From Candidatus Brockarchaeota archaeon (GTDB taxonomy: Archaea > Thermoproteota > EX4484-205 > DTQO01), in NCBI GenBank assembly GCA_017601265.1, contig JAFNJA010000014.1, positions 1-14,191 on the forward strand: a stretch of 14,191 nt of DNA, read 5' to 3'. The translations under genes and the position numbers were made by a program. Positions 5,698-12,440 of the stretch are shown here, in pieces; the first letter of the stretch is position 1; each line of letters starts with the position of its first letter. Below the pieces are notes generated by a model that worked only from the letters and a program-made list of their open reading frames with translations, ran no database searches and had not been told where the DNA came from.

Positions 5698-6615
5698 GTG
5701 TTCAAATTCGGGAAGGAGCAGAAGATATTCAGGATAGGATCGGTTGAAGTCGGCGGGCAGCCAGGCCAGCTGCCTACTGTGTTGATTGGCAGCATCTTCC
5801 ATCGCGGGCACAAGATAGTCGTCGACCACAAGAAAGGGGTCTTCGACAAGGCGGAGGCGAAGCGCTTGATCGAAAGGCAGGAGGATTTGTCCCACGAGAC
5901 CGGTAACCCGCACATGTTGGACGTGGTGGGCGAGACCGTGGAAGCCCTGGCGAGGTACGTGGATTTCGCCTCAGAAGTTTCGGACGCGCCCATCCTAGTA
6001 AACGGCCCTACTTCCACTGTCCGCCTTGAGGCAGCAATCTATGCGGTCAAGACGGGGCTATCGGAAAGAACCATCTACAACTCCCTGAATTACACGGCCA
6101 CGGAGGAAGAGCTCGCGGGTTTAAGGGAATCGGGCTTAAAGGCGGCAATCGTTCAATCCTTCAACCCCCGAAATCCGTGGCTCGAAGGGATGCGCCAAAC
6201 GCTCGTCGGAACGCTTGGCAAGAGGGGCCTCCTAGAGGCTGCTTACGGGGCGGGAGTTGAAAAACCTCTCATCCTTCCCCCAGTCTTGGACATACCGAGC
6301 GTAGGCGTCTCAGCAGGAGCGATCAACGTGCTGAAAAACGAACTCGGCCTTCCCGCGGGAACGGCGCCGGTTGGCGTGATTGGGAGTTGGAGGAAGTCTG
6401 GGGAGTTCGGGCCGCACTCGAAGAAAATCGGAAGGGCGGCGGCGGCAACTTTGGTCCAATGCATGGGCGCCAACTTCATCATCTACGGCTCGATAGGCAG
6501 GTCCGGGGATGTGTTCCCAGCCTGCGCTTTGGCCGACGCAATGGTTGCGTACAACGCCGCGGCAACTGGAACCAAACCTCTGACGAAAAACCACCCTCTT
6601 TACAAGATCCTTTGA
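5698..6615 (+). CDS. mtrH: MtrH-type methyl-tetrahydromethanopterin methyltransferase subunit
   Basis: MtrH transfers the methyl group between N5-methyl-H4MPT and a corrinoid cofactor. In methanogens it is part of the membrane-bound Mtr complex, but stand-alone homologues in many archaea partner soluble corrinoid proteins. The 305 residues cover the full TIM-barrel: the N-terminal signature FGKEQKIFRIGSVEVGGQPG, then TVLIGSIFHRGHKIV, ERQEDLSHETGNPHMLDVVGE, DAPILVNGP, a Gly/Ala-rich segment around residues 205-215, and the C-terminal VFPACALADAMVA with NHPLYKIL, all family landmarks. The start is GTG 5698, preceded by AAAGGA; the ATG at 5678 is out of frame. No mtrA-G or corrinoid-protein gene is in the window, so its methyl acceptor must be encoded elsewhere. 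The upstream MBL-fold gene may help make its pterin cofactor. Confidence 0.93.
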   Translation: MFKFGKEQKIFRIGSVEVGGQPGQLPTVLIGSIFHRGHKIVVDHKKGVFDKAEAKRLIERQEDLSHETGNPHMLDVVGETVEALARYVDFASEVSDAPILVNGPTSTVRLEAAIYAVKTGLSERTIYNSLNYTATEEELAGLRESGLKAAIVQSFNPRNPWLEGMRQTLVGTLGKRGLLEAAYGAGVEKPLILPPVLDIPSVGVSAGAINVLKNELGLPAGTAPVGVIGSWRKSGEFGPHSKKIGRAAAATLVQCMGANFIIYGSIGRSGDVFPACALADAMVAYNAAATGTKPLTKNHPLYKIL

Positions 6616-6641
6616 CACCCAAGTGCCTCGACCTAACGTTC

Positions 6642-6664
6642 CACGCCGAAGCGGGAAAGGCGTG
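6642..6664 (+). terminator. Possible hairpin terminator after mtrH
   Basis: CACGCC and GGCGTG form a perfect 6-bp stem with an 11-base loop, starting 26 bases after the mtrH stop. No T-run follows, so a role in ending the mtrH message is only suggested by position. Confidence 0.22.
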
Positions 6665-6729
6665 TCATCGCTTAGGAAGTATGTCTTGTCCATGCTTGAT
6701 TGAGGGCTTCGAGAATAGCTTGCGGAAAC

Positions 6730-6737
6730 TTTATAAA
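6730..6737 (+). promoter_or_regulatory. Archaeal TATA box of the 6806-9350 ABC operon
   Basis: TTTATAAA preceded by GGAAAC looks like a strong BRE/TATA promoter. Its centre near 6734 predicts transcription from about 6760, giving a leader of roughly 46 bases that contains AAGGATGA as ribosome binding site before the ATG at 6806. Confidence 0.7.
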
Positions 6738-6765
6738 GTGTTACATTTTTGTATTTTTGTAACAC
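6738..6765. promoter_or_regulatory. NikR-like operator, inverted repeat GTGTTAC-N14-GTAACAC
   Basis: GTGTTACA (6738-6745) and TGTAACAC (6758-6765) form a perfect 8-bp inverted repeat around an A/T-rich spacer. Written as GTGTTAC-N14-GTAACAC it equals the NikR-box consensus that I recall from comparative genomics of bacterial and archaeal nickel regulons (N13 or N14). It begins at the last base of the TATA box and runs over the predicted transcription start, the expected place for a repressor. No nikR gene lies in the window, so the regulator must be encoded elsewhere. Another metal repressor with a similar site cannot be excluded. Confidence 0.7.
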
Positions 6766-6805
6766 ACTGTATGGCGCAGGGAGATCCGCAAAGGATGAAT
6801 TAGAA

Positions 6806-7564
6806 ATGGACGGTCGCGATGGAAAGATCATAAGGGTCGAAAACGTTTCCACAACGTACGAAGGAGAAAAAAGGCCAGCAATAAGGGGCGTGAATCTGGC
6901 TCTTGAAAATGGCGAACTCGTTTACTTGGTCGGTCCCAACGCGGCCGGCAAGACGACGCTGCTCGAAACGATCAACGGATTGCAGCCCGTGTCAAAGGGC
7001 GAGGTTTCCGTTTTGGGCTTGGACGTTCGTGGGCATGGCAGTGTCGTCAGGAAGGAGATCGGTTACGTGCCTCAGGACTTCATGGTAGAGGCGCTCGAGC
7101 CCTACACCGCCCTTGACGTGGCGATGATGGGGCGATACGCCAAGATGGGGGTGCTCCGCAGGCCGGAGAAAGAGGATTTCAAGAAGGCGATGGAAGCCCT
7201 GGGTTTGCTCGGCGTGGAAGAGCTTGCTTGCAAGCCGGTCGGAAAGCTTTCCGGTGGGCAGCAGCAGAAGGTCATGATCTCGAGGGCGCTGGCGAAGGAA
7301 CCGAAAGTCCTGCTGCTGGACGAGCCATTCAGCAACCTCGATCCTAGTTCCCGCCAAGAGGTTTCGGCTCTGGTCTGTCGGCTCAACGAGGAGAGGAAGA
7401 TGGCCACGATCGTGGTTACACACGACATCCGCCAGATACCGGAACGGTGCAGAAGGATCGTAGTCATGAATGGTGGAAGGATCGTTGCCGACGAAAGTCC
7501 TGAAAAAGCCTTGGCCGCCCTCGAAAGTTGCCAGAACATTGGCGCGGAGGAGGCGGTTCCTTGA
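6806..7564 (+). CDS. ABC transporter ATPase, zinc/manganese-importer (ZnuC/MntA-like) architecture, probable metal importer
   Basis: The 252-residue cytoplasmic ATPase energises the permease encoded next. Walker A GPNAAGKT (43-50), Q-loop YVPQD (87-91), signature LSGGQQQKV (148-156), Walker B VLLLDEP (168-174) and the switch His in VVTHD are all intact. The closest family is that of ZnuC/MntA-type importers (COG1121). The start is ATG 6806, preceded by AAGGATGA; an upstream in-frame ATG at 6749 lies inside the operator and before the predicted transcription start, so it is not used. The stop overlaps the permease TTG by four bases (TTGA). Expression is probably controlled by the NikR-like box at 6738-6765, which makes nickel the first substrate to test even though the architecture is zinc-like. 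Confidence 0.92.
   Translation: MDGRDGKIIRVENVSTTYEGEKRPAIRGVNLALENGELVYLVGPNAAGKTTLLETINGLQPVSKGEVSVLGLDVRGHGSVVRKEIGYVPQDFMVEALEPYTALDVAMMGRYAKMGVLRRPEKEDFKKAMEALGLLGVEELACKPVGKLSGGQQQKVMISRALAKEPKVLLLDEPFSNLDPSSRQEVSALVCRLNEERKMATIVVTHDIRQIPERCRRIVVMNGGRIVADESPEKALAALESCQNIGAEEAVP
7546..7550 (+). promoter_or_regulatory. Ribosome binding site deciding a TTG start (permease)
   Basis: GGAGG, within GGAGGAGGCGG, lies 10 bases before the TTG at 7561. It identifies that TTG, rather than a later Met, as the start of the permease inside the end of the ATPase gene. Confidence 0.6.
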
Positions 7565-8391
7565 TCTGGCTCGAACTCGCCATCATACGCAGGGCGATGA
7601 TAGGTTGCGCGCTGACAGGTTTCCTGACGGGCCTGATCGGAGTCTTCGTGGTGAGGATGAGGCTTACTTCCATAGGCTACTCCATGTCGCACGGCGCCTT
7701 CGCAGGAGCGGCTCTGGGCGTGGCCGTTTCCGCGAACCCACTCTCGACCTCGATACTATTCTCCGCGGTCACGGCGTTGCTTATAGGGCCGGTCGCCGAC
7801 AAGGCGAGGCTGAGCCAAGACACCATCACCAGCATAGCCTTCCCCCTCAACATGGCTTTGGCCTTCATCTTCCTGGCTTTATCTCCCCAGATCGGCCTCA
7901 GCAGCGAAGTTGCAAGCGTTCTTTGGGGAAGCGTGATATCGATTTCCAATAGCGACATACTTTACCTCGCGATATTGTGCATCACGGCCTCTATCCTTAT
8001 CCACTTCTTCTGGAAGGAGCTCTTCACCATCATGTTCGACAGGAGGCTCGCGGAGGCGGACGGGATAAATACAAAACCTTTCGTATACCTGATGATATTC
8101 TTAATTGGTATCGTCATAACCCTCTCCATCAAGCTCGTCGGCGGCCTCCTCGTCTTCGCCCTTCTCTTCAACACCGCCTCGACTACGCTTCAATTCCTGC
8201 AAGACATGAAGAAGATCGTCCTTTTCTCACCGATCGCGGGCTCAGCCATGTGCGTTTCGGGCTTGGTTGCTTCTTTAGCTTTCGATTTGCCCGTCGGATC
8301 TTGCATAGTGTTGGTGTCGACTATAGCGTTCGCCGTATCTATCCTCCTGTCGCCTAAAAGGAAGAGAAAGGAGGTGAAGGAATCTTCTTGA
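7561..8391 (+). CDS. ABC metal permease, ZnuB/MntB-like (ABC-3 family)
   Basis: Integral membrane subunit of the importer, 276 residues, with about seven or eight hydrophobic helices. ABC-3 features are visible: an N-terminal helix LTGFLTGLIGVFVVRMRLTS, the SHGAFAGAALG segment, and a cytoplasmic coupling loop with DRRLAEADGINTKPF (about residues 160-174), followed by KLVGGLLVFALLFNTAS, equivalent to the family's conserved 'vGllLv.alL..Paa'. The start is TTG 7561, four bases inside the ATPase stop and backed by a strong ribosome binding site. The end overlaps the binding-protein TTG by four bases, so the three subunits are translationally coupled. The family normally moves Zn or Mn; whether this member moves nickel rests on the operator and the unusual binding protein. 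Confidence 0.93.
   Translation: MIWLELAIIRRAMIGCALTGFLTGLIGVFVVRMRLTSIGYSMSHGAFAGAALGVAVSANPLSTSILFSAVTALLIGPVADKARLSQDTITSIAFPLNMALAFIFLALSPQIGLSSEVASVLWGSVISISNSDILYLAILCITASILIHFFWKELFTIMFDRRLAEADGINTKPFVYLMIFLIGIVITLSIKLVGGLLVFALLFNTASTTLQFLQDMKKIVLFSPIAGSAMCVSGLVASLAFDLPVGSCIVLVSTIAFAVSILLSPKRKRKEVKESS
8370..8377 (+). promoter_or_regulatory. Perfect GGAGGTGA ribosome binding site deciding a TTG start (binding protein)
   Basis: GGAGGTGA is the full complement of the archaeal 16S rRNA 3' end. It is 10 bases upstream of the TTG at 8388, which makes that TTG the start of the binding protein although it lies inside the permease stop codon region. Confidence 0.75.
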
Positions 8392-9350
8392 AAAAAGTAT
8401 TGAGAAGTAAAGCGGCACTCTTGGGCAGCATTTTAACTTGCATGCTCGCGATGGGTTTCTGCGTGGCATCGACCGAAGCCGAAGGCCCTGCGGATAAGCC
8501 GATAATCGTTTGCACGACAAACGTCCTGGGGTCCATCGTGGAGGAGTTCTTGCAGGGCGGGGCTGAAGTGGTCGTCCTGGTCAGGCCCAGCCTTTGCCCT
8601 GCAGACTACGACATGAAGCCGAGCGACATCTACGCCGTCTACCACTCGATGCCGGGCGAGTTCTGGCTCCAAGGCTTGATCGAAGCTGCCGGCAACGAGA
8701 ACCTCACCCTCGTGAAGGTCCCGGGAGATTACAACACGCCCGAGGGGGCGAAGCGGTGCTTGAGGTTGGTAGGAGGGAACTTGAGCAGGGCCCTTTCGAT
8801 CGACCTCGAGGGGAAGGCGAACGAGATGCTTGCGGATATCGACGCCGCGGCGAACGAGATGTCCGGAGAGGCGCAGGCGCTCGGGGTGGTTGGAACGAAG
8901 GTAATCTGCATGAAGTGGCTTGAACCTTTCGTCAAGTGGTTGGGCTTCGAAGTGGTAGCCACTTTCAATCCCCCGGAGACCTTATCGGCCGCCGACGTAG
9001 CTGCCTTAGTCGAGACGGCGCAGAGGGAAGGGGTGGCTCTCGTCATCGACAACCTCCAGATCAGCGTCGAGTTTGGCAGCGGAATCGCCTCGCAAGCCGG
9101 GGCCGAGCACGTGGTCATGACGAATTTCCCAGGAGCCGTGCCCGGGACCGAGAACCTGGCCCAGATGTTCAGGTACAACGCGCGCCAACTGTTCGAGGGT
9201 TTGAGGTCCTGGAGGAGCGCCAGGGCGCTCAGGGCCGAGATTAGGAACCTGGAGGACCAGCTTGCCCTCTACCAGATGGCGGCTTCCGTGGCGGCGATCG
9301 CCGCCATCGCGGAAGCGGCGTGGATCCTCGTGGAAAGAAAAAGGCAATGA
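8388..9350 (+). CDS. TroA-like (cluster A-I) substrate-binding protein with atypical metal site
   Basis: Extracytoplasmic binding protein of the ABC importer, 320 residues. It has a basic N-terminus with a hydrophobic signal segment (about 9-27), the bilobed TroA fold, and a C-terminal membrane helix (about 293-315) ending in ERKRQ, so it is probably anchored outside the membrane. The fold is supported by the opening strand IIVCTTNVLGSIVEEF, the region CPADYDMKPSD (70-80), the backbone helix (about 145-165), and VICMKWLEPFVKWLGFEVV. In Zn/Mn proteins the first motif reads DPHxYEPxPSD with a ligand His; here that His is Ala72 and the Asp two residues before is Cys70. The other usual His positions also lack His (GDYNTPEG; Cys174-Met175), and the final ligand Asp appears as Asn in MTNFP. 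It has strayed from Zn/Mn binding; nickel or another soft metal is my inference. Confidence 0.88.
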   Translation: MKKVLRSKAALLGSILTCMLAMGFCVASTEAEGPADKPIIVCTTNVLGSIVEEFLQGGAEVVVLVRPSLCPADYDMKPSDIYAVYHSMPGEFWLQGLIEAAGNENLTLVKVPGDYNTPEGAKRCLRLVGGNLSRALSIDLEGKANEMLADIDAAANEMSGEAQALGVVGTKVICMKWLEPFVKWLGFEVVATFNPPETLSAADVAALVETAQREGVALVIDNLQISVEFGSGIASQAGAEHVVMTNFPGAVPGTENLAQMFRYNARQLFEGLRSWRSARALRAEIRNLEDQLALYQMAASVAAIAAIAEAAWILVERKRQ

Positions 9351-9577
9351 GTCGCATTGGGAGGTTTTCGCAAGCTTCCCCCGCGCAGGCGCCGAAAGCG
9401 GCTCACGTGGAGAAAGAGGCAGTCCTTGGCAGGATCAAGCCATCTTAAGCCGTCTTTGGTTAGTCCGCGCCGCACTTTTTCCTCCATCGATTTTGGTATG
9501 ATTTTGGGCATGATTTGGGAAATGTCTTATTTATTTTCGTCTTGGCAAAGATAGTTTCAGAGGGCGAATCTCTTCCT
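9351..9577 (+). promoter_or_regulatory. Intergenic region with stem-loop, promoter and phased repeats
   Basis: The 227 bases between the two transporters hold no gene. GGGAGG and CTTCCC soon after the binding-protein stop could pair (one G-U) as a weak 3' hairpin, and a T-run lies at 9476-9480. Three phased GATTTTGG-like repeats (separate entry) precede the AT-rich TTATTTATT at about 9527-9535, a plausible TATA box. That box would start transcription near 9557 and leave GAGGGCGA as ribosome binding site for the ATG at 9578. Confidence 0.45.
9489..9520 (+). repeat. Three phased direct repeats (GATTTTGG) upstream of a promoter
   Basis: GATTTTGG occurs at 9489-9496 and 9500-9507, and the near copy GATTTGGG at 9512-9519. 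The steps are 11 and 12 bases, about one helical turn each, with the linkers TAT and GCAT also similar. The set ends about 7 bases before the TATA-like box. Such phased repeats upstream of TATA commonly bind activators, which may here control the transporter at 9578-12401. Confidence 0.45.
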
Positions 9578-10588
9578 ATGGTTAATGCTAGAGGGAAAAT
9601 CTTGGCAATAGCCTGCCTAGCCGCCCTTATCTTCCTGTTTACCAACTACGTATTGGTGCCTTGGTTATGGTCCACGAAGCCTTTCAACCTGGGCATGGCC
9701 GTGGAGTTCAACAACCACGCGACCAGCGCCTGGGTAGCGTTGCACGAGGGCTGGTTCGCAGAAGAGGGGATCAACCTCACGTGCTTCGAGAGTTACGTGA
9801 CGGGCGTCGAGTTGTCAGCCGCCCTGGCGAGGGGAGACATAAGCGCCGCTTACCTTTGCCTCGCGCCGGCGTTGATGTCGTACGCGCGGGGCGTTCCGAT
9901 AAAGATCGTCGCCGGCTCGCACCTTCACGGTTTCGCCATCGTGGCAAAGCCGGAAATAGAGAGCCTTTCGGACCTCGAGGGGAAGACGATAGGTTGCACC
10001 AAGGAGGGCACGCAAAGTGACCTGCTTTTGCACGCGGCCATCGAGAAGTACAACCTTGCCGATTTGGACGTGAGGCGCATGAACCCTCCCATGCAGGTTT
10101 CGGCATTGATCGCTGGAAAGATCGACGCGATATGTGCTCCCGAATTTTGGTGCACCCTCGCGGCATCCCAGGGATTCAGGGTGATAGCTAGGAGCCAGGA
10201 CGTGTGGCCAGACATGCAAGGAAGCGTCCTGGTCGTCAAGGAAGAGTTGATAGAGGAACACCCGGAGGTCGTCAGGAAGCTGGTCAAAATCACGAATAGG
10301 GGGACGGAGTTCATACATGATTCGCCAAGTGAAGCGGCCGAGATCCTTTACGGGGAACTGACGAAAGCGGACGTTAAGGGCCTGTCCGCCGACGTCCTTA
10401 ACGTTCTGGGCGGCGAGATGAACCTCGTGACGCCTTCGCTCTTGGAAGAATCCATGGCAAACCTCGACTATAGAACCGAAATCAACGTTGCAAGCGTGCA
10501 AGAGTGCATAAACGCCCTCTACAAACTGGGTTACATCGACAACGCGTTCAATGCAACCGACGTTTTGGACCTCAGCTTCGAGGGGTAA
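9578..10588 (+). CDS. NitT/TauT-type ABC transporter substrate-binding protein
   Basis: A 336-residue periplasmic-type binding protein (COG0715, SsuA/TauA-like). The N-terminus has one hydrophobic segment (about 8-27) after ARGK, either an uncleaved anchor or a signal peptide without a lipobox Cys. The mature part follows the family pattern: NLGMAVEFNNHATSAWVALHEGWFAEEGINL, SAALARGDISAAYLCLAPAL, GVPIKIVAGSHLHGFAIVAK, SLSDLEGKTIGC, LIAGKIDAICAPEFW, and a helical C-terminal EEHPEVVRKLVKI. SsuA-type proteins bind sulphonates, thiamine precursors, nitrate or other small organics, and the ligand here cannot be read from sequence. The start ATG 9578 fits the promoter; an earlier in-frame ATG at 9515 lies upstream of the TATA-like box and is rejected. 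The permease begins 10 bases after the stop. Confidence 0.9.
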   Translation: MVNARGKILAIACLAALIFLFTNYVLVPWLWSTKPFNLGMAVEFNNHATSAWVALHEGWFAEEGINLTCFESYVTGVELSAALARGDISAAYLCLAPALMSYARGVPIKIVAGSHLHGFAIVAKPEIESLSDLEGKTIGCTKEGTQSDLLLHAAIEKYNLADLDVRRMNPPMQVSALIAGKIDAICAPEFWCTLAASQGFRVIARSQDVWPDMQGSVLVVKEELIEEHPEVVRKLVKITNRGTEFIHDSPSEAAEILYGELTKADVKGLSADVLNVLGGEMNLVTPSLLEESMANLDYRTEINVASVQECINALYKLGYIDNAFNATDVLDLSFEG

Positions 10589-10598
10589 GAGGAGGCCC

Positions 10599-11342
10599 AT
10601 GAAGCCAAGGGATTGGGCTTGGATCGCACCGATATCTCTGCTCCTCGCGACCTGGGAAGCCGTCGCTAGAACCGGGGCGTTCCCTCCTTACCTGTTCCCG
10701 CCTTTCTCCCGCGTGCTCGTCACTGCCTACCTCTTGACGGCAAACGGCGTCCTGATTGGAAACTTCGCCAGCAGTTTGGCCAGGGTTTTGGTAGGTTTCG
10801 CCTTGGGCTCGTTGGCGGGCCTTGGCATGGGCATCCTGATGGGTTACAACGACGCCGTGAACAAGGCTTTTCATCCGATATTCAGCATCCTGATGCCCAT
10901 CCCTGCCGTAGGCTGGCTGCCGCTCCTCATACTCTGGATCGGGATAGGCGAGGCGCTACCTATCACAATCGTTTTCCTGTGCTCGTTTTTCCCCTTGCTT
11001 TACAACACTTCCACGGGAATAAGGGAGGTGCACCGGGATTGCATCGACGTTGCGAGGACGCTTGGGGCCTCGAAAAGGGAGGTCTTGAAAACCGTGCTGC
11101 TTCCTTTGGCCTTGCCGAGCATCTTCACCGGGCTCAGGCTCGAAGCCGGGATGGCTTGGAGGGTGATAATCGCTGCTGAAATGGTCGCGATCCCGAGCGG
11201 GATAGGCGCCCTGCTCGTGGCTTCGGAAAGTCTCCTGCGGGTGGACGTCATAATGCTTTGCCTAATGGTTCTGTCCGTGATGTGCCTGATCTTCGAGAAG
11301 GCGCTTCTGTTCTTGGAGCGGAGATGCGTAAGGTGGAAGTGA
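10599..11342 (+). CDS. NitT/TauT-type ABC transporter permease (SsuC-like)
   Basis: Integral membrane subunit of 247 residues with about six hydrophobic helices. The EAA coupling loop of binding-protein-dependent permeases is well preserved: IDVARTLGASKREVLKTVLL followed by PLALPSIFTGLRLEAGMAWRVIIAAEM. The upstream segments LARVLVGFALGSLAGLGMGI and PIPAVGWLPLLILWIGIGE are equally typical of SsuC/TauC. GGAGG at 10591-10595 precedes the ATG at 10599 with an unusually short spacing of three bases. Earlier in-frame Met at 10551 lies inside the preceding gene. The gene sits between its binding protein (10 bases upstream) and its ATPase (6 bases downstream), so this is one operon. Confidence 0.93.
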   Translation: MKPRDWAWIAPISLLLATWEAVARTGAFPPYLFPPFSRVLVTAYLLTANGVLIGNFASSLARVLVGFALGSLAGLGMGILMGYNDAVNKAFHPIFSILMPIPAVGWLPLLILWIGIGEALPITIVFLCSFFPLLYNTSTGIREVHRDCIDVARTLGASKREVLKTVLLPLALPSIFTGLRLEAGMAWRVIIAAEMVAIPSGIGALLVASESLLRVDVIMLCLMVLSVMCLIFEKALLFLERRCVRWK

Positions 11343-11348
11343 CCCGCT

Positions 11349-12401
11349 TTGCCGAGGATCGAGCTGAAAAACGTTTCTAACTTCGTCCTGCGCAACGTAA
11401 ACTTGGACGTTCGAGACGGCGAATTGTTCGTCCTATTGGGGCCGACCGGTTCCGGGAAAACGACGCTCCTTAAGGTCATCGCGGGGCTGGTCGAGTACGA
11501 AGGAAGCGTCCTCTTCGACGGAAAACCGATGGAGGGGGTTCCCCCCGAACTCAGGAGGATAGGGTACCTTCCGCAAGACCAAGTATTGTTCCCCCACATG
11601 GACGTCGCTTCAAACATCGGTTACAGCCTGAGGGTGAAGGGGAGGCCGAAAACGCTGGCGGAAAAAAGGGTTGACGAACTTCTGGGAATGATGGGCATGA
11701 TGCACCTCAAGCACCGCTACCCGAAGAATCTGAGCGGCGGGGAGAAACAGCGCGTAGCCCTTGCTCGCGCTCTGGCCAGCGATCCGGTGGTCCTGCTTCT
11801 GGACGAGCCTCTCAGCAACCTCGACCCAATAACGCAGCAGTACCTCAGGCTCGAGCTCCGTCAAATCCAAAGGAAGCTCGGCATCACGTGCGTATTCGTC
11901 AGCCATGACTTGGAAGAAGCCGAGAGCATGAGCGACAGGGTGGGCGTCCTCTTCGGAGGGGAGATTCAGCAAGTTTCGACTCTTTCGGAGATGACGTTCT
12001 CGCCAAAAAACAAGACCGTATCCGACTTCATCGGAGCCTTGAACATCTTGAACTGCAGGTGCGACAGGGTTCTTGGTGGCTTGGCGGAATGCGATTGCGA
12101 CGGAAAAACGATTTTGGTGCCTTTCGAAGGCAAACCGGTCAGAAAGATCGCGATAGACCCGAAGGAGATCGTGATCGCGACGGAGGAATCCGACATCCCC
12201 TTACCTCGCGTCAACGTATTCAAGGGGGAAATCGTCAGCATAGCTGAAACGAGTTCCATGTCGAGGGTCGAGGTAAGGCTCGAAAACGGCGTCCTTCTAA
12301 CCTCGGTGGTGGCGAAGGAGACTTGCCGGAGCCAAGGACTTGCCGAGGGGAAAGGAGTCTTTATAAAATTGAAACTCAAGGGCATGAGGACATCGGATTG
12401 A
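11349..12401 (+). CDS. ABC transporter ATPase with C-terminal regulatory extension (ModC/WtpC-like) and two CxC pairs
   Basis: A 350-residue ATPase, about 100 residues longer than a normal SsuB/TauB partner of this permease type. Walker A GPTGSGKT (31-38), Q-loop YLPQD (73-77), signature LSGGEKQRV (128-136), Walker B VVLLLDEP (147-154) and switch His186 are intact. The tail from about 228 resembles the TOBE-type domain of ModC/WtpC ATPases, which in those systems binds the transported oxyanion. In the linker, at FIGALNILN, two Cys pairs appear: Cys236-x-Cys238 and Cys248-x-Cys250, which I do not know from ModC or WtpC; they could bind a metal. The TTG start at 11349 is six bases after the permease stop. 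The next gene follows 39 bases on and probably belongs to the same message. Confidence 0.9.
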   Translation: MPRIELKNVSNFVLRNVNLDVRDGELFVLLGPTGSGKTTLLKVIAGLVEYEGSVLFDGKPMEGVPPELRRIGYLPQDQVLFPHMDVASNIGYSLRVKGRPKTLAEKRVDELLGMMGMMHLKHRYPKNLSGGEKQRVALARALASDPVVLLLDEPLSNLDPITQQYLRLELRQIQRKLGITCVFVSHDLEEAESMSDRVGVLFGGEIQQVSTLSEMTFSPKNKTVSDFIGALNILNCRCDRVLGGLAECDCDGKTILVPFEGKPVRKIAIDPKEIVIATEESDIPLPRVNVFKGEIVSIAETSSMSRVEVRLENGVLLTSVVAKETCRSQGLAEGKGVFIKLKLKGMRTSD

Positions 12402-12440
12402 TGCCGGGAGGATTAGAGGCGGAGATCAGTCGGTGAAAGC

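Noticed and set aside
9515..9577. Earlier in-frame ATG for the NitT-type binding protein
   Set aside because: It lies among the phased repeats and upstream of the TATA-like box; ATG 9578 gives a normal signal/anchor N-terminus.
9815..10600. Minus-strand frame of 261 codons opposite the NitT-type binding protein
   Set aside because: The plus strand gives an unmistakable COG0715 protein; the antisense frame shows no motif and arises from codon bias.
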